64,000 nucleotides of DNA from Variovorax paradoxus (GTDB lineage: Bacteria > Pseudomonadota > Gammaproteobacteria > Burkholderiales > Burkholderiaceae_C), in contig NZ_CP091716.1 of the NCBI RefSeq assembly GCF_022009635.1, positions 2,619,001 to 2,683,000 of the forward strand. The letters are read 5' to 3'. Position 1 is the first letter of the stretch. Each line of letters begins with the position of its first letter. The translations under genes and the position numbers were made by a program. The notes under the pieces were generated by a model. It made no database searches. It was not told the origin of the DNA and saw nothing but the letters and a program-made list of their open reading frames with translations. Below, piece after piece: positions 47,707 to 57,062 of the stretch.

Positions 47707-48843
47707 ATGAGCAGCAGCAAGAAGAAACCCGTCGTCGTCTACGGCGCCTCCGGCTACACCGGCCGCCTGGTCTGCGAGTACCTGCGCGAGTACAACATCC
47801 CCTTCATCGCCGCGGGCCGCAGCGCGCAGAAGGTGGAAGAGGCGATGAAGTCCAACGTGCCCGGCATCGAGACCGCGAAGTACGAGGTGGTGGAAGTGGG
47901 GCATTCGGTGGGCGCGCTCACCGAACTCTTCACCGGTGCCTCGGTGGTGCTGAACACCGTGGGGCCGTTCGCCAAGTTCGGCCCCGAGGTCGTCCAAGCC
48001 TGCCTGGCCGCCGGATGCCACTACACCGACACAACCGGCGAACAGGACTGGCTCATCACGCTCGAGCGCGAATGGGGCGACAAGTTCGCCAAGGCCGGCC
48101 TGCTGCTCTCGCCCGGCCTCGCGCACATGTACACCACCGGCGAGATCGCGGCGCAGCTGTGCCTGGAGACCCCCGGGCTCGACACGCTGGACATCGCCGT
48201 GTTCTGGGGCGGCAGCCCGACCATCGCGTCCACCCAGACCATCCTGGTCAACGCCGCCACGTCCAAGGCCTACTACCTGGAGCAGAACGAGTACGTCGAA
48301 TGGCAACCCGACGCGGGCCTGTACCACCTGTCGATTCCCGGCCAGCACGAGGCGGCGCTCGCGCTGCCCTGGGGCGGCACTTCGCACCCGGTGTGGTTCA
48401 AGCGCGACCCGCGCGTGGCCAACGTGAAAGTGCTCGGCGGTGTCTTCAACAAGGCGCTGATGCAGGGCGTGCCGCAGATCGTGGCCGCCGCGCTCAAGGC
48501 CACCGAAGGCATGAACGACGAAGACCGCTATGCCGCCCTGGCCCAGACGGCGGCGGGCGTGATGAACACCATGCCTCCGCGCGAGAACCCGCGCATCAAC
48601 AAGTCCGTCGATTCGGTGCATGCCTCCGGTCCGCTGGGCCGCGTGCACTGCGTGATCTTCGGCAACTGCAACTACAAGCAGACGGGCCTGCTGCAGGCCT
48701 ATGCGGCGGCATCGCTGCTGCAGCAGCCGCCGCGGCGCGCCGGCTTCGCCTCGGGCTGCCAAGCCTTCGGGCATCACGAGCTGCTGGGCGCGCTGCGCGG
48801 CTTCGGGCTGGTGCAGGAGCCCTTGATCACCCGGATGGGCTGA
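47707..48843 (+). CDS. Saccharopine dehydrogenase-like NAD(P)-binding protein
   Basis: 378 residues from the ATG with AAGGAGA upstream, 26 bp after the SDR gene. N-terminal Rossmann motif VVVYGASGYTGRLVCEYL, then FIAAGRSAQK and LNTVGPFAKFG, as in saccharopine-dehydrogenase-like and trans-acting enoyl reductase proteins. The C-terminal half has no recognised catalytic signature. Homologues act in lipid and polyketide reduction in actinobacteria, but the reaction here is open. It may be an enoyl or acyl reductase in the same pathway as the SDR and ligase. Confidence 0.82.
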   Translation: MSSSKKKPVVVYGASGYTGRLVCEYLREYNIPFIAAGRSAQKVEEAMKSNVPGIETAKYEVVEVGHSVGALTELFTGASVVLNTVGPFAKFGPEVVQACLAAGCHYTDTTGEQDWLITLEREWGDKFAKAGLLLSPGLAHMYTTGEIAAQLCLETPGLDTLDIAVFWGGSPTIASTQTILVNAATSKAYYLEQNEYVEWQPDAGLYHLSIPGQHEAALALPWGGTSHPVWFKRDPRVANVKVLGGVFNKALMQGVPQIVAAALKATEGMNDEDRYAALAQTAAGVMNTMPPRENPRINKSVDSVHASGPLGRVHCVIFGNCNYKQTGLLQAYAAASLLQQPPRRAGFASGCQAFGHHELLGALRGFGLVQEPLITRMG

Positions 48844-48847
48844 TTCC

Positions 48848-50398
48848 ATGCGCCTCGTCGATTACCTCGACAAGGGCGCCCAGCTGGGCGCCCATTCTCC
48901 TTGCCTGACTCTGGGCGACACCGACCTGAGTTACGCCCAGGTGCAGCGCATCAGCTGGCGCGTGGCTCGCGGCCTGCGGCGCGCCGGCGTGCGGCCGGGG
49001 GACAAGGTGGCCGTGCTTTCGAGCAACGATGCAATGGCGTTCGCCACGGTGTTCGGCATCTCGCGCGCTGGCTGCGTATGGTGCCCGATCAACCCGCGCA
49101 ACGAGGCGAGCGAGAACGCCTTCGTGCTCGACGCCTTCGACTGCGCGTGTTTGCTCTTCCACGGCAACTACGCCGACATGGTCGACCAGATGCGCACGCG
49201 GCTGCCCAAGCTGCGCGCACTGGTCTGCCTCGACGCCCGGCAGCTCTTCGCGCCTTCGCTGGACGAGTGGCTGGAAGGACTGGACGATTCGCCCCTGGAC
49301 ATCACGCCGCCCGACGACGTGGCGATGATCGCCGGCACCGGCGGCACCACCGGCCAGCCCAAGGGCGTGATGCTCTCGGGCCGCAACCTCGAGGCGATGT
49401 CGGCGCTGACGCTCATGGGCTATCCCTTCGAGGGCCGGCCCGCGTACCTGGCACTCGCGCCGCTCACGCATGCGGCCGGCGTGCTGTGCCTGCCGGTGAT
49501 GGCGCTCGGCGGGCGGGTGGTGATCATGCCCAAGCCCGACCTGGGCGAGTTCCTCGGGCTCATCGAGGCGCGCCGCATCACCCACACCTTCCTGCCGCCC
49601 ACGCTCATCTACATGCTGTTGCAGCATCCGCAGCTTGCGTCGACGCAACTCGATTCGCTGCAATGCTTCTGGTATGGCGCCGCGCCCATGTCGGCCACGC
49701 GGCTGGAGGAAGCGCTGCAGAAAATCGGCCCCGTCATGGCGCAACTCTTCGGCCAGACCGAGGCGCCGATGATGATCTCGATGATGTCGCCGCGCGAGCA
49801 CTTCAACGCCGACGGCACCGTTGCGCGCCATCGCCTCTCGTCCGCCGGGCGGCCGGGCCCGCTGGTGCAGGTGGGCGTGATGAACGGCGACGGCGCGCTG
49901 CTGCCCGCCGGCGAGAACGGCGAGATCGTGGTGCGCGGATCGCTCGTGATGCAGGGCTACTACAAGGACGCGCGCGCCACCGAAGAGGCGCGCCGCTTCG
50001 GCTGGCACCACACGGGCGACATCGGCTACCTGGATGCCGACGGCTACCTGTACATCGTCGACCGCGCCAAGGACATGATCATCTCGGGCGGCTTCAACGT
50101 CTACTCCGCCGAGGTCGAGCAGGCGCTGATGCAGCACCCCGACGTGCAGGACAGCGCCGTCGTCGGCCTGCCCGACGAGAAGTGGGGCGAGCGCGTGGTG
50201 GCCGTGCTGCAGCTTCAGGCGGGTCGGCAGGTCGATCCGGAGGAGATCAAGGCCTTCGTCAAGTCGCGCATCGGCAGCGTGAAGGCGCCCAAGCAGATCG
50301 AGGTGTGGCTCGACCTGCCGCGCTCCAAGGTGGGCAAGGTGCTGAAGAAGGACGTGCGCTCGACCCTGCTGCAGCGAAGCGCCGATCAGCCGCGCTGA
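48848..50398 (+). CDS. Acyl-CoA synthetase (AMP-dependent ligase)
   Basis: 516 residues of the ANL superfamily: P-loop-like GTGGTTGQPKG (~160-170), LFGQTEAP core, YYKD and HTGDIGYLD hinge, and the C-terminal Lys in RSKVGKVLKKDVR. It would activate a carboxylic acid as its CoA thioester. It starts 4 bp after the saccharopine-dehydrogenase-like gene, so it belongs to the same operon. It ends overlapping the convergent second ligase gene by 13 bp. The substrate is probably a medium-chain, aromatic or alicyclic acid and cannot be read from the sequence. Confidence 0.92.
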   Translation: MRLVDYLDKGAQLGAHSPCLTLGDTDLSYAQVQRISWRVARGLRRAGVRPGDKVAVLSSNDAMAFATVFGISRAGCVWCPINPRNEASENAFVLDAFDCACLLFHGNYADMVDQMRTRLPKLRALVCLDARQLFAPSLDEWLEGLDDSPLDITPPDDVAMIAGTGGTTGQPKGVMLSGRNLEAMSALTLMGYPFEGRPAYLALAPLTHAAGVLCLPVMALGGRVVIMPKPDLGEFLGLIEARRITHTFLPPTLIYMLLQHPQLASTQLDSLQCFWYGAAPMSATRLEEALQKIGPVMAQLFGQTEAPMMISMMSPREHFNADGTVARHRLSSAGRPGPLVQVGVMNGDGALLPAGENGEIVVRGSLVMQGYYKDARATEEARRFGWHHTGDIGYLDADGYLYIVDRAKDMIISGGFNVYSAEVEQALMQHPDVQDSAVVGLPDEKWGERVVAVLQLQAGRQVDPEEIKAFVKSRIGSVKAPKQIEVWLDLPRSKVGKVLKKDVRSTLLQRSADQPR

Positions 50399-52014
50399 TA
50401 GTGGTCGTGGTGCGCCTTGCGCAGCTCGAACTTCTGGATCTTGCCGGTCGAGGTCATCGGCAGTGCAGGCAGGAAGATGATCTGCTTGGGCACCTCGAAG
50501 CCTCCGAGGTGCTCCTTGCAGTGCGCGGTGAGCACCGCTTCGGTGAAGTCGGCGGGCGCATCGGGCCTGCGCGTGACGAAGGCGGTGATGGCCTCGCCCC
50601 AGTGCTCGTGCGGCAGGCCCACCACGGCGGCGTTCATCACGCCCGGGTGGCGCAGCAGTACTTCCTCGACCTTGATCGACGGCACGTTCTCGCCGCCCGA
50701 CTTGACCATGTCCTTCAGGCGGTCGAGGAAGATGAGCTGCCCGTCTTCGTCCATCCTGCCCAGGTCGCCTGAGTGGTGCCAGCCGAAGCGCTGCGCATGG
50801 GCGGTGGCTTCCGGGTCCTTGTAGTAGCCGAGCATCACGTTGGGTCCGCGAAAGACGATCTCGCCGACCTGGTCGGTGCCCAGCAGTTCGCCGTCGTCGC
50901 CCATCACCGCGACTTCGTTCACCAGCGTGCCCACGCCCCAGTAGGAGCCGAAGCGCCTGCGCTGCTCGTGCGCCTCGAAGATGGTGGCGCCCGGGTACAT
51001 CTCGGTCTGGCCCGAGACCAGCGCGAAGTTGGGGCAGAACTCGTCGAGCAGGCGCAGCAGCAGCGTGCGCGACATCGGCGCCATCGCATACACGCACAGC
51101 CGCAGGCTCGAGAGGTCGCGCGCCGCGCGCTGCGGATGGGCCAGCAGCGCGCCGTACATCATCGGCAGGCCCACCATCACGGTGATCTTGTGGCGCTCGA
51201 TGGCCGCGAGCACCGCGCCGGGGTCGAAGCCGCGCAGCACGACCAGCGCGCCGCCCACCGCCAGCGCCGACATCAGCACCGTGTGCTGGCCGCAGTGGAA
51301 GAGCGGCAGCACGCTGCTCCACACGTCGGCGCGCTCCGGGCTGCTGCCCCATTCGACCATGTTGCTCAGCAGCACAGAGTGCACCGAGGCGTGCGAATGC
51401 ATCACGCCCTTCTGGCGGCCGGTGGTGCCGCTGGTGTACATGATGAGCGCGAGGTCCGCGCTGTCGATGGCCACGTCGGGCAGCGTCTCCGGGCCCTGGG
51501 CGATGGCCTGGGGCACTGTAGCAATGCCGGGCGGCGGCGCATCGCCGTCGAGCACGCACAGCAGGGGCGACACGCCAGTGGCCTGCAGCAGTTCGCGCAG
51601 CTCGGGCTTCGCATGCAGCGCGGTGTCAATCACCACGTGCCGCACTTCGGCGTGCGAGAGGATGTAGCCGATGGCCTCCACCCCCAGCGCGGTGTTGATC
51701 GGCACCCACACCAGCCCTGCCTTCTGGATGCCCAGCATGGCGACGACCATCTGGATGGAGTTGTTGCACAGCATGCCCACGCGCTCGCCTTTTTCGAGGC
51801 CCAGGTCCAGCAGGTGATGCGCGAAGCGGTTCGATGCGGCGTCGAGCGCGCGGTAGGAAAGGCGGTGCTCGCCCTCGATCAGCGCCGTGCGCTCGCCGAA
51901 GCGGCGCGCGGAGCGGTGGATCACGTCGCCCAGCGCGACGCGTGAAATGCGCTCATGAAAGCGCGGGCTCGAGGGCGCGAGGCCGGTGACGGCCGCGGTG
52001 GTGGCTGCAGGCAT
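50386..52014 (-). CDS. Second acyl-CoA synthetase, convergent paralogue-type ligase
   Basis: 542 residues. P-loop YTSGTTGRQKG, the SGQTEMYPG core, WHHSGDLGRMDEDGQ and the C-terminal Lys motif TSTGKIQKFELRK are all intact. It resembles long- and medium-chain fatty-acyl or crotonobetaine/cyclohexanecarboxylate-type ligases. It stands alone on the - strand, overlapping the 3' end of the first ligase. The two proteins are clearly different (no shared long stretches), so this is not a recent duplication. Confidence 0.92.
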   Translation of the reverse strand: MPAATTAAVTGLAPSSPRFHERISRVALGDVIHRSARRFGERTALIEGEHRLSYRALDAASNRFAHHLLDLGLEKGERVGMLCNNSIQMVVAMLGIQKAGLVWVPINTALGVEAIGYILSHAEVRHVVIDTALHAKPELRELLQATGVSPLLCVLDGDAPPPGIATVPQAIAQGPETLPDVAIDSADLALIMYTSGTTGRQKGVMHSHASVHSVLLSNMVEWGSSPERADVWSSVLPLFHCGQHTVLMSALAVGGALVVLRGFDPGAVLAAIERHKITVMVGLPMMYGALLAHPQRAARDLSSLRLCVYAMAPMSRTLLLRLLDEFCPNFALVSGQTEMYPGATIFEAHEQRRRFGSYWGVGTLVNEVAVMGDDGELLGTDQVGEIVFRGPNVMLGYYKDPEATAHAQRFGWHHSGDLGRMDEDGQLIFLDRLKDMVKSGGENVPSIKVEEVLLRHPGVMNAAVVGLPHEHWGEAITAFVTRRPDAPADFTEAVLTAHCKEHLGGFEVPKQIIFLPALPMTSTGKIQKFELRKAHHDHYQRG

Positions 52015-52114
52015 GCTCTTTGTCTCCGTTCTTCGGTTCGTTGGGGCGCAGCCTAAGGCTGGCCCCGACGACGCGTCTTGCGAAGACTGGCTGCGCGCAA
52101 CCGTGCTCGGAAGC

Positions 52115-52954
52115 CTAGAAGCGGGCCTTCAGGAAGGCCGACGGGCCTTGCAGGCGCACCTTCAGCCGGGTGTCGGCAAAGTCGGCGTCGCGAGTCAGGT
52201 CGATGTTGGTCACGTTGTACGCGAGCACCACGCCGACGTTCTTCACCGGGAACCACTCCACGCCGGCGGAGGCGTTGTAGATGTTGCCGTGGAAGCGGCC
52301 GCCGTTCTTCCACACGCCCGAGGCGTCGGCGAAGAGGCGCAGGTCGGGGGTGATGGCATGGCGCACGCCGATTTCAAGCAGCGGCGCGATCGCGTTGTCG
52401 CTCGAGCTCTGGCTGTAGGTGCCGACCTGTCCGTTGACGATGGCATTGGCGCTCGCGCCCAGCGTCGCGCGGTAATAGGCCGCGCCGGCGCCCAGGCCCA
52501 GCACCGTGTTGCCCGTGCCGATCCACCACTTGTACGACAGCTTGGCGAAGTCGAGCTTGGTGCTGATGTTGGCGTTGCCAAAGGTGTTGAGCGAACCGAA
52601 GCCGCCGAAGCTGTTGTTGCTCGCGATGCCGCCCGAGTAGTCGCGCTTGTATTGGTAGTAGTCGAACGAAATGCCCTGGCTGTCGCCGATCAGCATGTCG
52701 GCGCTGATGCGCGGCATGGTCACGCGGCCGGGCTTGATGTCGCCCGATTGCAGCGAGCCGTAGAGCGTGTTGACGGAGGCGTTGAACTTGGGATCGGCGT
52801 TGTAGCCCCCCACGGAGAAACTGAAGCGGTCCAGCGCCGGCGACGGATCGGCGAGCGCGGGCGTGGCGGCAAACAGGAAGCCGGTGCCGACCAGGGCGCC
52901 GATGGCACCGAAACGAACGGTCCAGTCGAAAGGACGGGAGTGAGTCTGCAACAT
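52115..52954 (-). CDS. Outer membrane beta-barrel protein, OmpW-like or porin-like
   Basis: 279 residues from the ATG with AAGGA upstream. The signal peptide (FGAIGALVGTGFLFAATPALA) ends in an AxA site. The rest alternates polar and apolar residues as in an outer membrane barrel (FDYYQYKRDYSGG, GLGAGAAYYRATLG, NVGVVLAYNVTNIDLTRD) and ends in ...KARF, with the C-terminal Phe used by the BAM machinery. The family is uncertain. No operon partner; the preceding 5' region of ~230 bp separates it from the divergent membrane gene. Confidence 0.75.
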   Translation of the reverse strand: MLQTHSRPFDWTVRFGAIGALVGTGFLFAATPALADPSPALDRFSFSVGGYNADPKFNASVNTLYGSLQSGDIKPGRVTMPRISADMLIGDSQGISFDYYQYKRDYSGGIASNNSFGGFGSLNTFGNANISTKLDFAKLSYKWWIGTGNTVLGLGAGAAYYRATLGASANAIVNGQVGTYSQSSSDNAIAPLLEIGVRHAITPDLRLFADASGVWKNGGRFHGNIYNASAGVEWFPVKNVGVVLAYNVTNIDLTRDADFADTRLKVRLQGPSAFLKARF

Positions 52955-53188
52955 GAAATGGATCCTTCGGATGGAAAAGATAAGCCTCGGCCACATGCGC
53001 GTTGGCGCGTGTTTCTTCTGACGCATGTGGCTTCCTGGCACGGCTCCCTTGGGTCGACCGACAAATTAATAGCGGCGCGCCCCTGATTACATGCGTGCGG
53101 CGCGGCTGTGCGTGTAGGACTTTCTCGACGTTGGCTTAACGCGCTTTTTTTGCCGGCACGTGCCCGCGCGCGGCGCTACAGTGCCCGC

Positions 53189-53848
53189 ATGCAAGAACAC
53201 CTCTCCACCACCACCGGCCCGCAGCGGCTTCTGTACGGCGGCCTGGTGGGCGCCGCGGTCGCGATGGTGCCCTGGTCCATGAGCGGCATGGCGCGCGGGC
53301 TGGCCGGCTGGTGCGCCGGCGTGCTGGTCTACCAGGTGCTCACCTGGTGGCTGGCCGACACCTTCGACGCGCGCCGCACGCGCGAGCGCGCGCAGTCGCT
53401 GGACCAGCCTAACGTGGTGATCCTGGTGTCGATGCTGGTGGCGGTGGGCGTGAGCGTGGTGGCCATCGCCATGCTGCTGCAGCAGGTCAAGCAGCTGAAC
53501 GGCTGGGAGCGCATCGCGCATGTCGCGCTCGGGCTGGTGGCGCTGGCGGGGTCGTGGCTGATGATGCATTCGATCTACGCGTTCCACTACGCGCACCGCT
53601 ACTACATCGACCAGAAGGGCGGCAGGCCCGACGGCGGCCTCGACTTTCCGGGCAAGGACGACGCCCCCGACTACTTCGACTTTCTCTACTACTCCTACGT
53701 GATCGGCATGACCTCTCAGGTCTCCGACGTGCAGGCCACGTCCAAGGAGATGCGGCGCATCACGCTGATCCACAGCGTGCTGTCGTTCACCTTCAACATG
53801 ATGGTGCTGGCGCTTTCGGTCAACGTGGTGGCCGGCGCCTTTTCCTGA
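53189..53848 (+). CDS. DUF1345 integral membrane protein
   Basis: 219 residues from the inner ATG; the longer frame starts in unlikely sequence. Five hydrophobic segments with YYSYVIGMTSQVSDVQ and FTFNMMVLALSVNVVAG, the pattern of DUF1345 proteins. The function is unknown. It converges on the EamA transporter gene (13-bp gap) and is divergent from the outer membrane protein gene, with a short shared upstream region. Confidence 0.8.
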   Translation: MQEHLSTTTGPQRLLYGGLVGAAVAMVPWSMSGMARGLAGWCAGVLVYQVLTWWLADTFDARRTRERAQSLDQPNVVILVSMLVAVGVSVVAIAMLLQQVKQLNGWERIAHVALGLVALAGSWLMMHSIYAFHYAHRYYIDQKGGRPDGGLDFPGKDDAPDYFDFLYYSYVIGMTSQVSDVQATSKEMRRITLIHSVLSFTFNMMVLALSVNVVAGAFS

Positions 53849-53861
53849 GCGCGCTTGGCGT

Positions 53862-54821
53862 TCAGGCAGCGGCCTTGCGCGGCCAGCCGAACTTGACGAC
53901 ACCGGTGGACAGCGCCACGCCGCACACGATGACGGCCGCGCAGATCAGCATCCACTGCGTGATGTGCTCGTCGAGGAACACCGCGCCGTAGAAGAGCGCG
54001 AATACGGGCACCAGGAAGGTCACTGTCAGCGCGCGCGCGGGGCCGGCGCGCTCGATCAGCCGGAAGAACAAGATGTAGGCGATGCCCGTGCAGGCGATGC
54101 CCAGCGCCAGCAGCGCGAGCCAGGCGCGCAGGCTCGGCATCTGCGTGGGCCACAGCATGAATGCGGGAATGGCCAGGAACAGCGTGGCGCCGATCTGGCT
54201 GCCGGTGGCCGTGGTCAGGGCCGGCACGCCGCCCAGGTGGCGGCGCGTGGCGCTGGCCGAGATGCCGTAGCACAGGCATGCGCCAAGGCAGGCCAGCACG
54301 GCCCACAGCGCCGCATGACCGGTGGCGCCGGCATGCACGCCGGCGCTGCGGCTCGCGAGCATCGCGACGCCGGCAAAGCCGATCACCAGGCCCACGATGC
54401 GCGAGCCCGCCGGGCGTTCGCGGAACCAGGCCCAGGCCACCAGTGCGCCGAACATCGGCGTGGTGGCGTTGAGCACCGCGGCCAGGCCGCTGTTGATGCT
54501 CAGCAGAGCGAAGCAGAAGAGCGCGAACGGCAGGCCCGAGTTGAAGACGCCGACCGCGAAGCTGGCCTTCCAATGCTTCGCGATGGTCGGGCCCTGGCCG
54601 CGCAGCAGCGCGATGGGCAACAGGAACAGCGAGGCGATGGCCACCCGAACGGCGGCCGCAGGCAGGGCCCCGAACTCGGCCGCGCCGATGCGCATGAAGA
54701 GAAAGGACGCGCCCCAGAGCGCGCCCAGCAGCACCAGGTCGACGAGCCAGGCGGCGGAGGCCGAGGCGGGAGCGGCCGGTGCGATGGCCGTGGCCGGGAT
54801 GTTGTTGTTCGTTGTGCTCAT
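53862..54821 (-). CDS. EamA/DMT-family exporter
   Basis: 319 residues with ten membrane helices in two EamA halves, the first starting LVDLVLLGALWGASFLFMRIG and the second from ~180 with HAALWAVLACLGACLCYG. DMT exporters of this type export amino acids or metabolites. It lies 39 bp after ogt on the same strand, so it may be cotranscribed with the alkylation-repair genes. The substrate is unknown. Confidence 0.9.
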   Translation of the reverse strand: MSTTNNNIPATAIAPAAPASASAAWLVDLVLLGALWGASFLFMRIGAAEFGALPAAAVRVAIASLFLLPIALLRGQGPTIAKHWKASFAVGVFNSGLPFALFCFALLSINSGLAAVLNATTPMFGALVAWAWFRERPAGSRIVGLVIGFAGVAMLASRSAGVHAGATGHAALWAVLACLGACLCYGISASATRRHLGGVPALTTATGSQIGATLFLAIPAFMLWPTQMPSLRAWLALLALGIACTGIAYILFFRLIERAGPARALTVTFLVPVFALFYGAVFLDEHITQWMLICAAVIVCGVALSTGVVKFGWPRKAAA

Positions 54822-54860
54822 GCGTCCCTCGTTCTTCTCTGCGGTTGTTCCGCGGTTGTC

Positions 54861-55358
54861 TTACAGCGCGCCTTCCAGCTCCAGAAGGGCGGTCTTGCGA
54901 TCCAGCCCGCCAGCGTAACCGGTCAGCGAACCGTCGGCGCCCAGCACGCGGTGGCAGGGCACGATCACGCTGATCGGGTTGCGCCCCACGGCCGCGCCCA
55001 CCGCGCGCACCGCGGCCGGGTTGCCCAGGTTGGCGCTCAGCGCGCCATAGGTCAGCGTGGCGCCGGCCGGAATGGCCAGCAGCTGCTGCCACACGCTCTG
55101 CTGGAACGCGGTGCCGTGCGAGAGGTCGAGCTTCATGTCGAAGTGGTCGCGCTTGCCGGCGAAATAGTCGCGCAGCTGCGCGGCCGCCTCGACCAGCGCG
55201 GGGTGGTCGTCCTTGGCGATCCAGCCGGTGGTGTCGGGCCAGTGGCGCTGCTGGTCGAACCAGACGCCCGCCAGGCCTTGGTCGGTGGCCGCCATCGTGA
55301 TGCCGCCGAGTGGCGAGTCGATGTGCGATGTGTAGATGAGCTTGCTCTTGAACTTCAT
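54861..55358 (-). CDS. ogt: Methylated-DNA--protein-cysteine methyltransferase
   Basis: 165 residues. The acceptor motif PCHR (Cys135) with flanking ISVIVPCHRVLG and the C-terminal GYAGGLDRKTALLELE are the Ogt/MGMT signature. It repairs O6-methylguanine and O4-methylthymine by suicidal methyl transfer. It starts 6 bp after the Ada-AlkA stop, so both are in one operon. As it is a separate small protein, it complements the N-terminal Ada domain, which handles phosphotriesters only. Confidence 0.95.
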   Translation of the reverse strand: MKFKSKLIYTSHIDSPLGGITMAATDQGLAGVWFDQQRHWPDTTGWIAKDDHPALVEAAAQLRDYFAGKRDHFDMKLDLSHGTAFQQSVWQQLLAIPAGATLTYGALSANLGNPAAVRAVGAAVGRNPISVIVPCHRVLGADGSLTGYAGGLDRKTALLELEGAL

Positions 55359-55364
55359 GACATT

Positions 55365-56951
55365 TCAGGCGGTAAGGCCTGCCGTGGTGATGAGGGGAGA
55401 TGCAGCCGTGGCTGCGGTAGCGGGAGCGGAAGGCGCATGCCAAGCGCGCAGCACCGCATAGCTGCGCCAGGGGCGCCAGGCCTGCGAGGCTTCGCTGGCG
55501 GCGCGCGCGGTGGTCACGCCCAGCGCCTTCTGCAACGCGACGTCTCCCGCAGGGAAGGCGTCGGGCCAGCGCAGCGCGCGCATCGCGATGTATTGCGCGG
55601 TCCAGGCGCCGATGCCGGGCAGCTCTTGCAGCGCCGCGATGGTCGAGGGCACGTCGGCCCCCGCATGCAGCGCCAGCCGGCCTTCAGCGACCTCGCGGGC
55701 GATGGCCTGCAGCGCGGCCTGTCGTTGTCGCACGATGCCGAGCTGGCCCAGCGCGTCGCCGCTCGCCTGCGCGATGGCGGCCGGCGTGGGAAACAACCGG
55801 TCCAGGCCTTCGATGGGCGTGGCGATGGTTTCGCCGAATGCCGCCACCAGCCGCGAGCCCAGCGTGCGCGCCGCGGCCACCGTGATCTGCTGGCCCAGCA
55901 CCGCCCGCACCGCCAGCTCGAAACCGTCGACCGCGCCGGGCACGCGCAGACCGTCGCCGTGCGGGAAGGCGGCATGCAGCGCGGTATTGATGGCCATCGG
56001 CTCTGCGTCGAGGTCGAACAGGGCGCGGGCGCGGCTGATGACGATGGGCAGCACAGCGGCCAGCGAGTCGCTGACCGACAGCAGCACCTGTTCGCGCTCG
56101 AGGTCGAAGCGCAGCTGCAGCCAGCCGGCATGCGCCTGGTTGCCCTGCTGGATGCGCAGCGTGCGTGCCAGCTTCACATAGGCGGCCGTGCTGCCCTTGG
56201 CCGGCTCCTTGCCGTCGGCCGTGGCCACTACTTCGATGCCGCGCAGCGCGCGGCGCGCGAAGAAGCCGAGCATGGCGTTGTCGTCGTAGGGTGGCCGAAA
56301 GCCCAGCCGCACTTCGATGGCCCGGCTTTCACCGCCCTCGACGGCCTCGCCGCCGGCGCGGCGCAGCGCGCTCGGATTGAGGCCGTAGTGCTCGACGAAC
56401 GCGGCGTTGAAGCGGCGCACGCTCGCAAAGCCGCTGGCCAGCGCGACCTGCGTCATGGGCAGGCGGGTGTCGGCGATCAACTGCTTGGCGGCCAGCAGGC
56501 GGCGCGTCTGCAGGTATTGCAGGGGCGACACGCCGAACTGCGCCTCGAAGATTCGGCGCAGGTGGCGGTCGCTCACGCCCAGGCGGGCCGCGATCTGCGC
56601 CGCGCCGGGGCCGTCTTCCGACCATGCGTCGGGCTCGTCGATCAGCCGCGCGGCCTGCAGCGCGAGGATGCGCGAGGCGTCTTCGGTCGACCAGCTGGCC
56701 GCGCGCGGTGCCAGCTCCGGCCGGCAGCGCAGGCAGGGGCGAAAGCCCGCGGCCTCGGCCTGTGCCGCGTGTCGGAAGAACCGGCAGTTCTCGCGCCGCG
56801 GCAGCTTGACGCGGCAGACCGGGCGGCAATAGATGCCGGTGGAAGTGACCGCGGTGAAGAACGACCCGTCGAAGCGCGCGTCGTGCGTCTTCATCGCCAG
56901 GTAGCAGGCGTCGCTCTCGAGCGCTTCGGTGGGTGTGTGGCTGGTAGGCAT
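55365..56951 (-). CDS. Ada regulator domain fused to AlkA DNA-3-methyladenine glycosylase
   Basis: 528 residues. The N-terminal Ada zinc domain has Cys42, Cys46, Cys73 and Cys76, with Cys42 the methylphosphotriester acceptor. An AraC-type helix-turn-helix follows (~110-200, with VALASGFASVRRFNAAF). The C-terminal AlkA glycosylase has a helix-hairpin-helix LPGIGAWTAQYIAMRA and a catalytic Asp in FPAGD. Methylation of Ada would turn the protein into an activator of its own operon, which also includes ogt and perhaps the EamA exporter. Such Ada-AlkA fusions are known in proteobacteria. Confidence 0.93.
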   Translation of the reverse strand: MPTSHTPTEALESDACYLAMKTHDARFDGSFFTAVTSTGIYCRPVCRVKLPRRENCRFFRHAAQAEAAGFRPCLRCRPELAPRAASWSTEDASRILALQAARLIDEPDAWSEDGPGAAQIAARLGVSDRHLRRIFEAQFGVSPLQYLQTRRLLAAKQLIADTRLPMTQVALASGFASVRRFNAAFVEHYGLNPSALRRAGGEAVEGGESRAIEVRLGFRPPYDDNAMLGFFARRALRGIEVVATADGKEPAKGSTAAYVKLARTLRIQQGNQAHAGWLQLRFDLEREQVLLSVSDSLAAVLPIVISRARALFDLDAEPMAINTALHAAFPHGDGLRVPGAVDGFELAVRAVLGQQITVAAARTLGSRLVAAFGETIATPIEGLDRLFPTPAAIAQASGDALGQLGIVRQRQAALQAIAREVAEGRLALHAGADVPSTIAALQELPGIGAWTAQYIAMRALRWPDAFPAGDVALQKALGVTTARAASEASQAWRPWRSYAVLRAWHAPSAPATAATAASPLITTAGLTA

Positions 56952-57062
56952 GGGGAAATGATACGGTTTCGACTCGTTTCAACTGGCCGTTTTCGGACAT
57001 GTGGCACCCCGGGGCGTTGCCTACAATGGCCCGTTTACAAATCCAGCAGGGAAACGCCTTTC

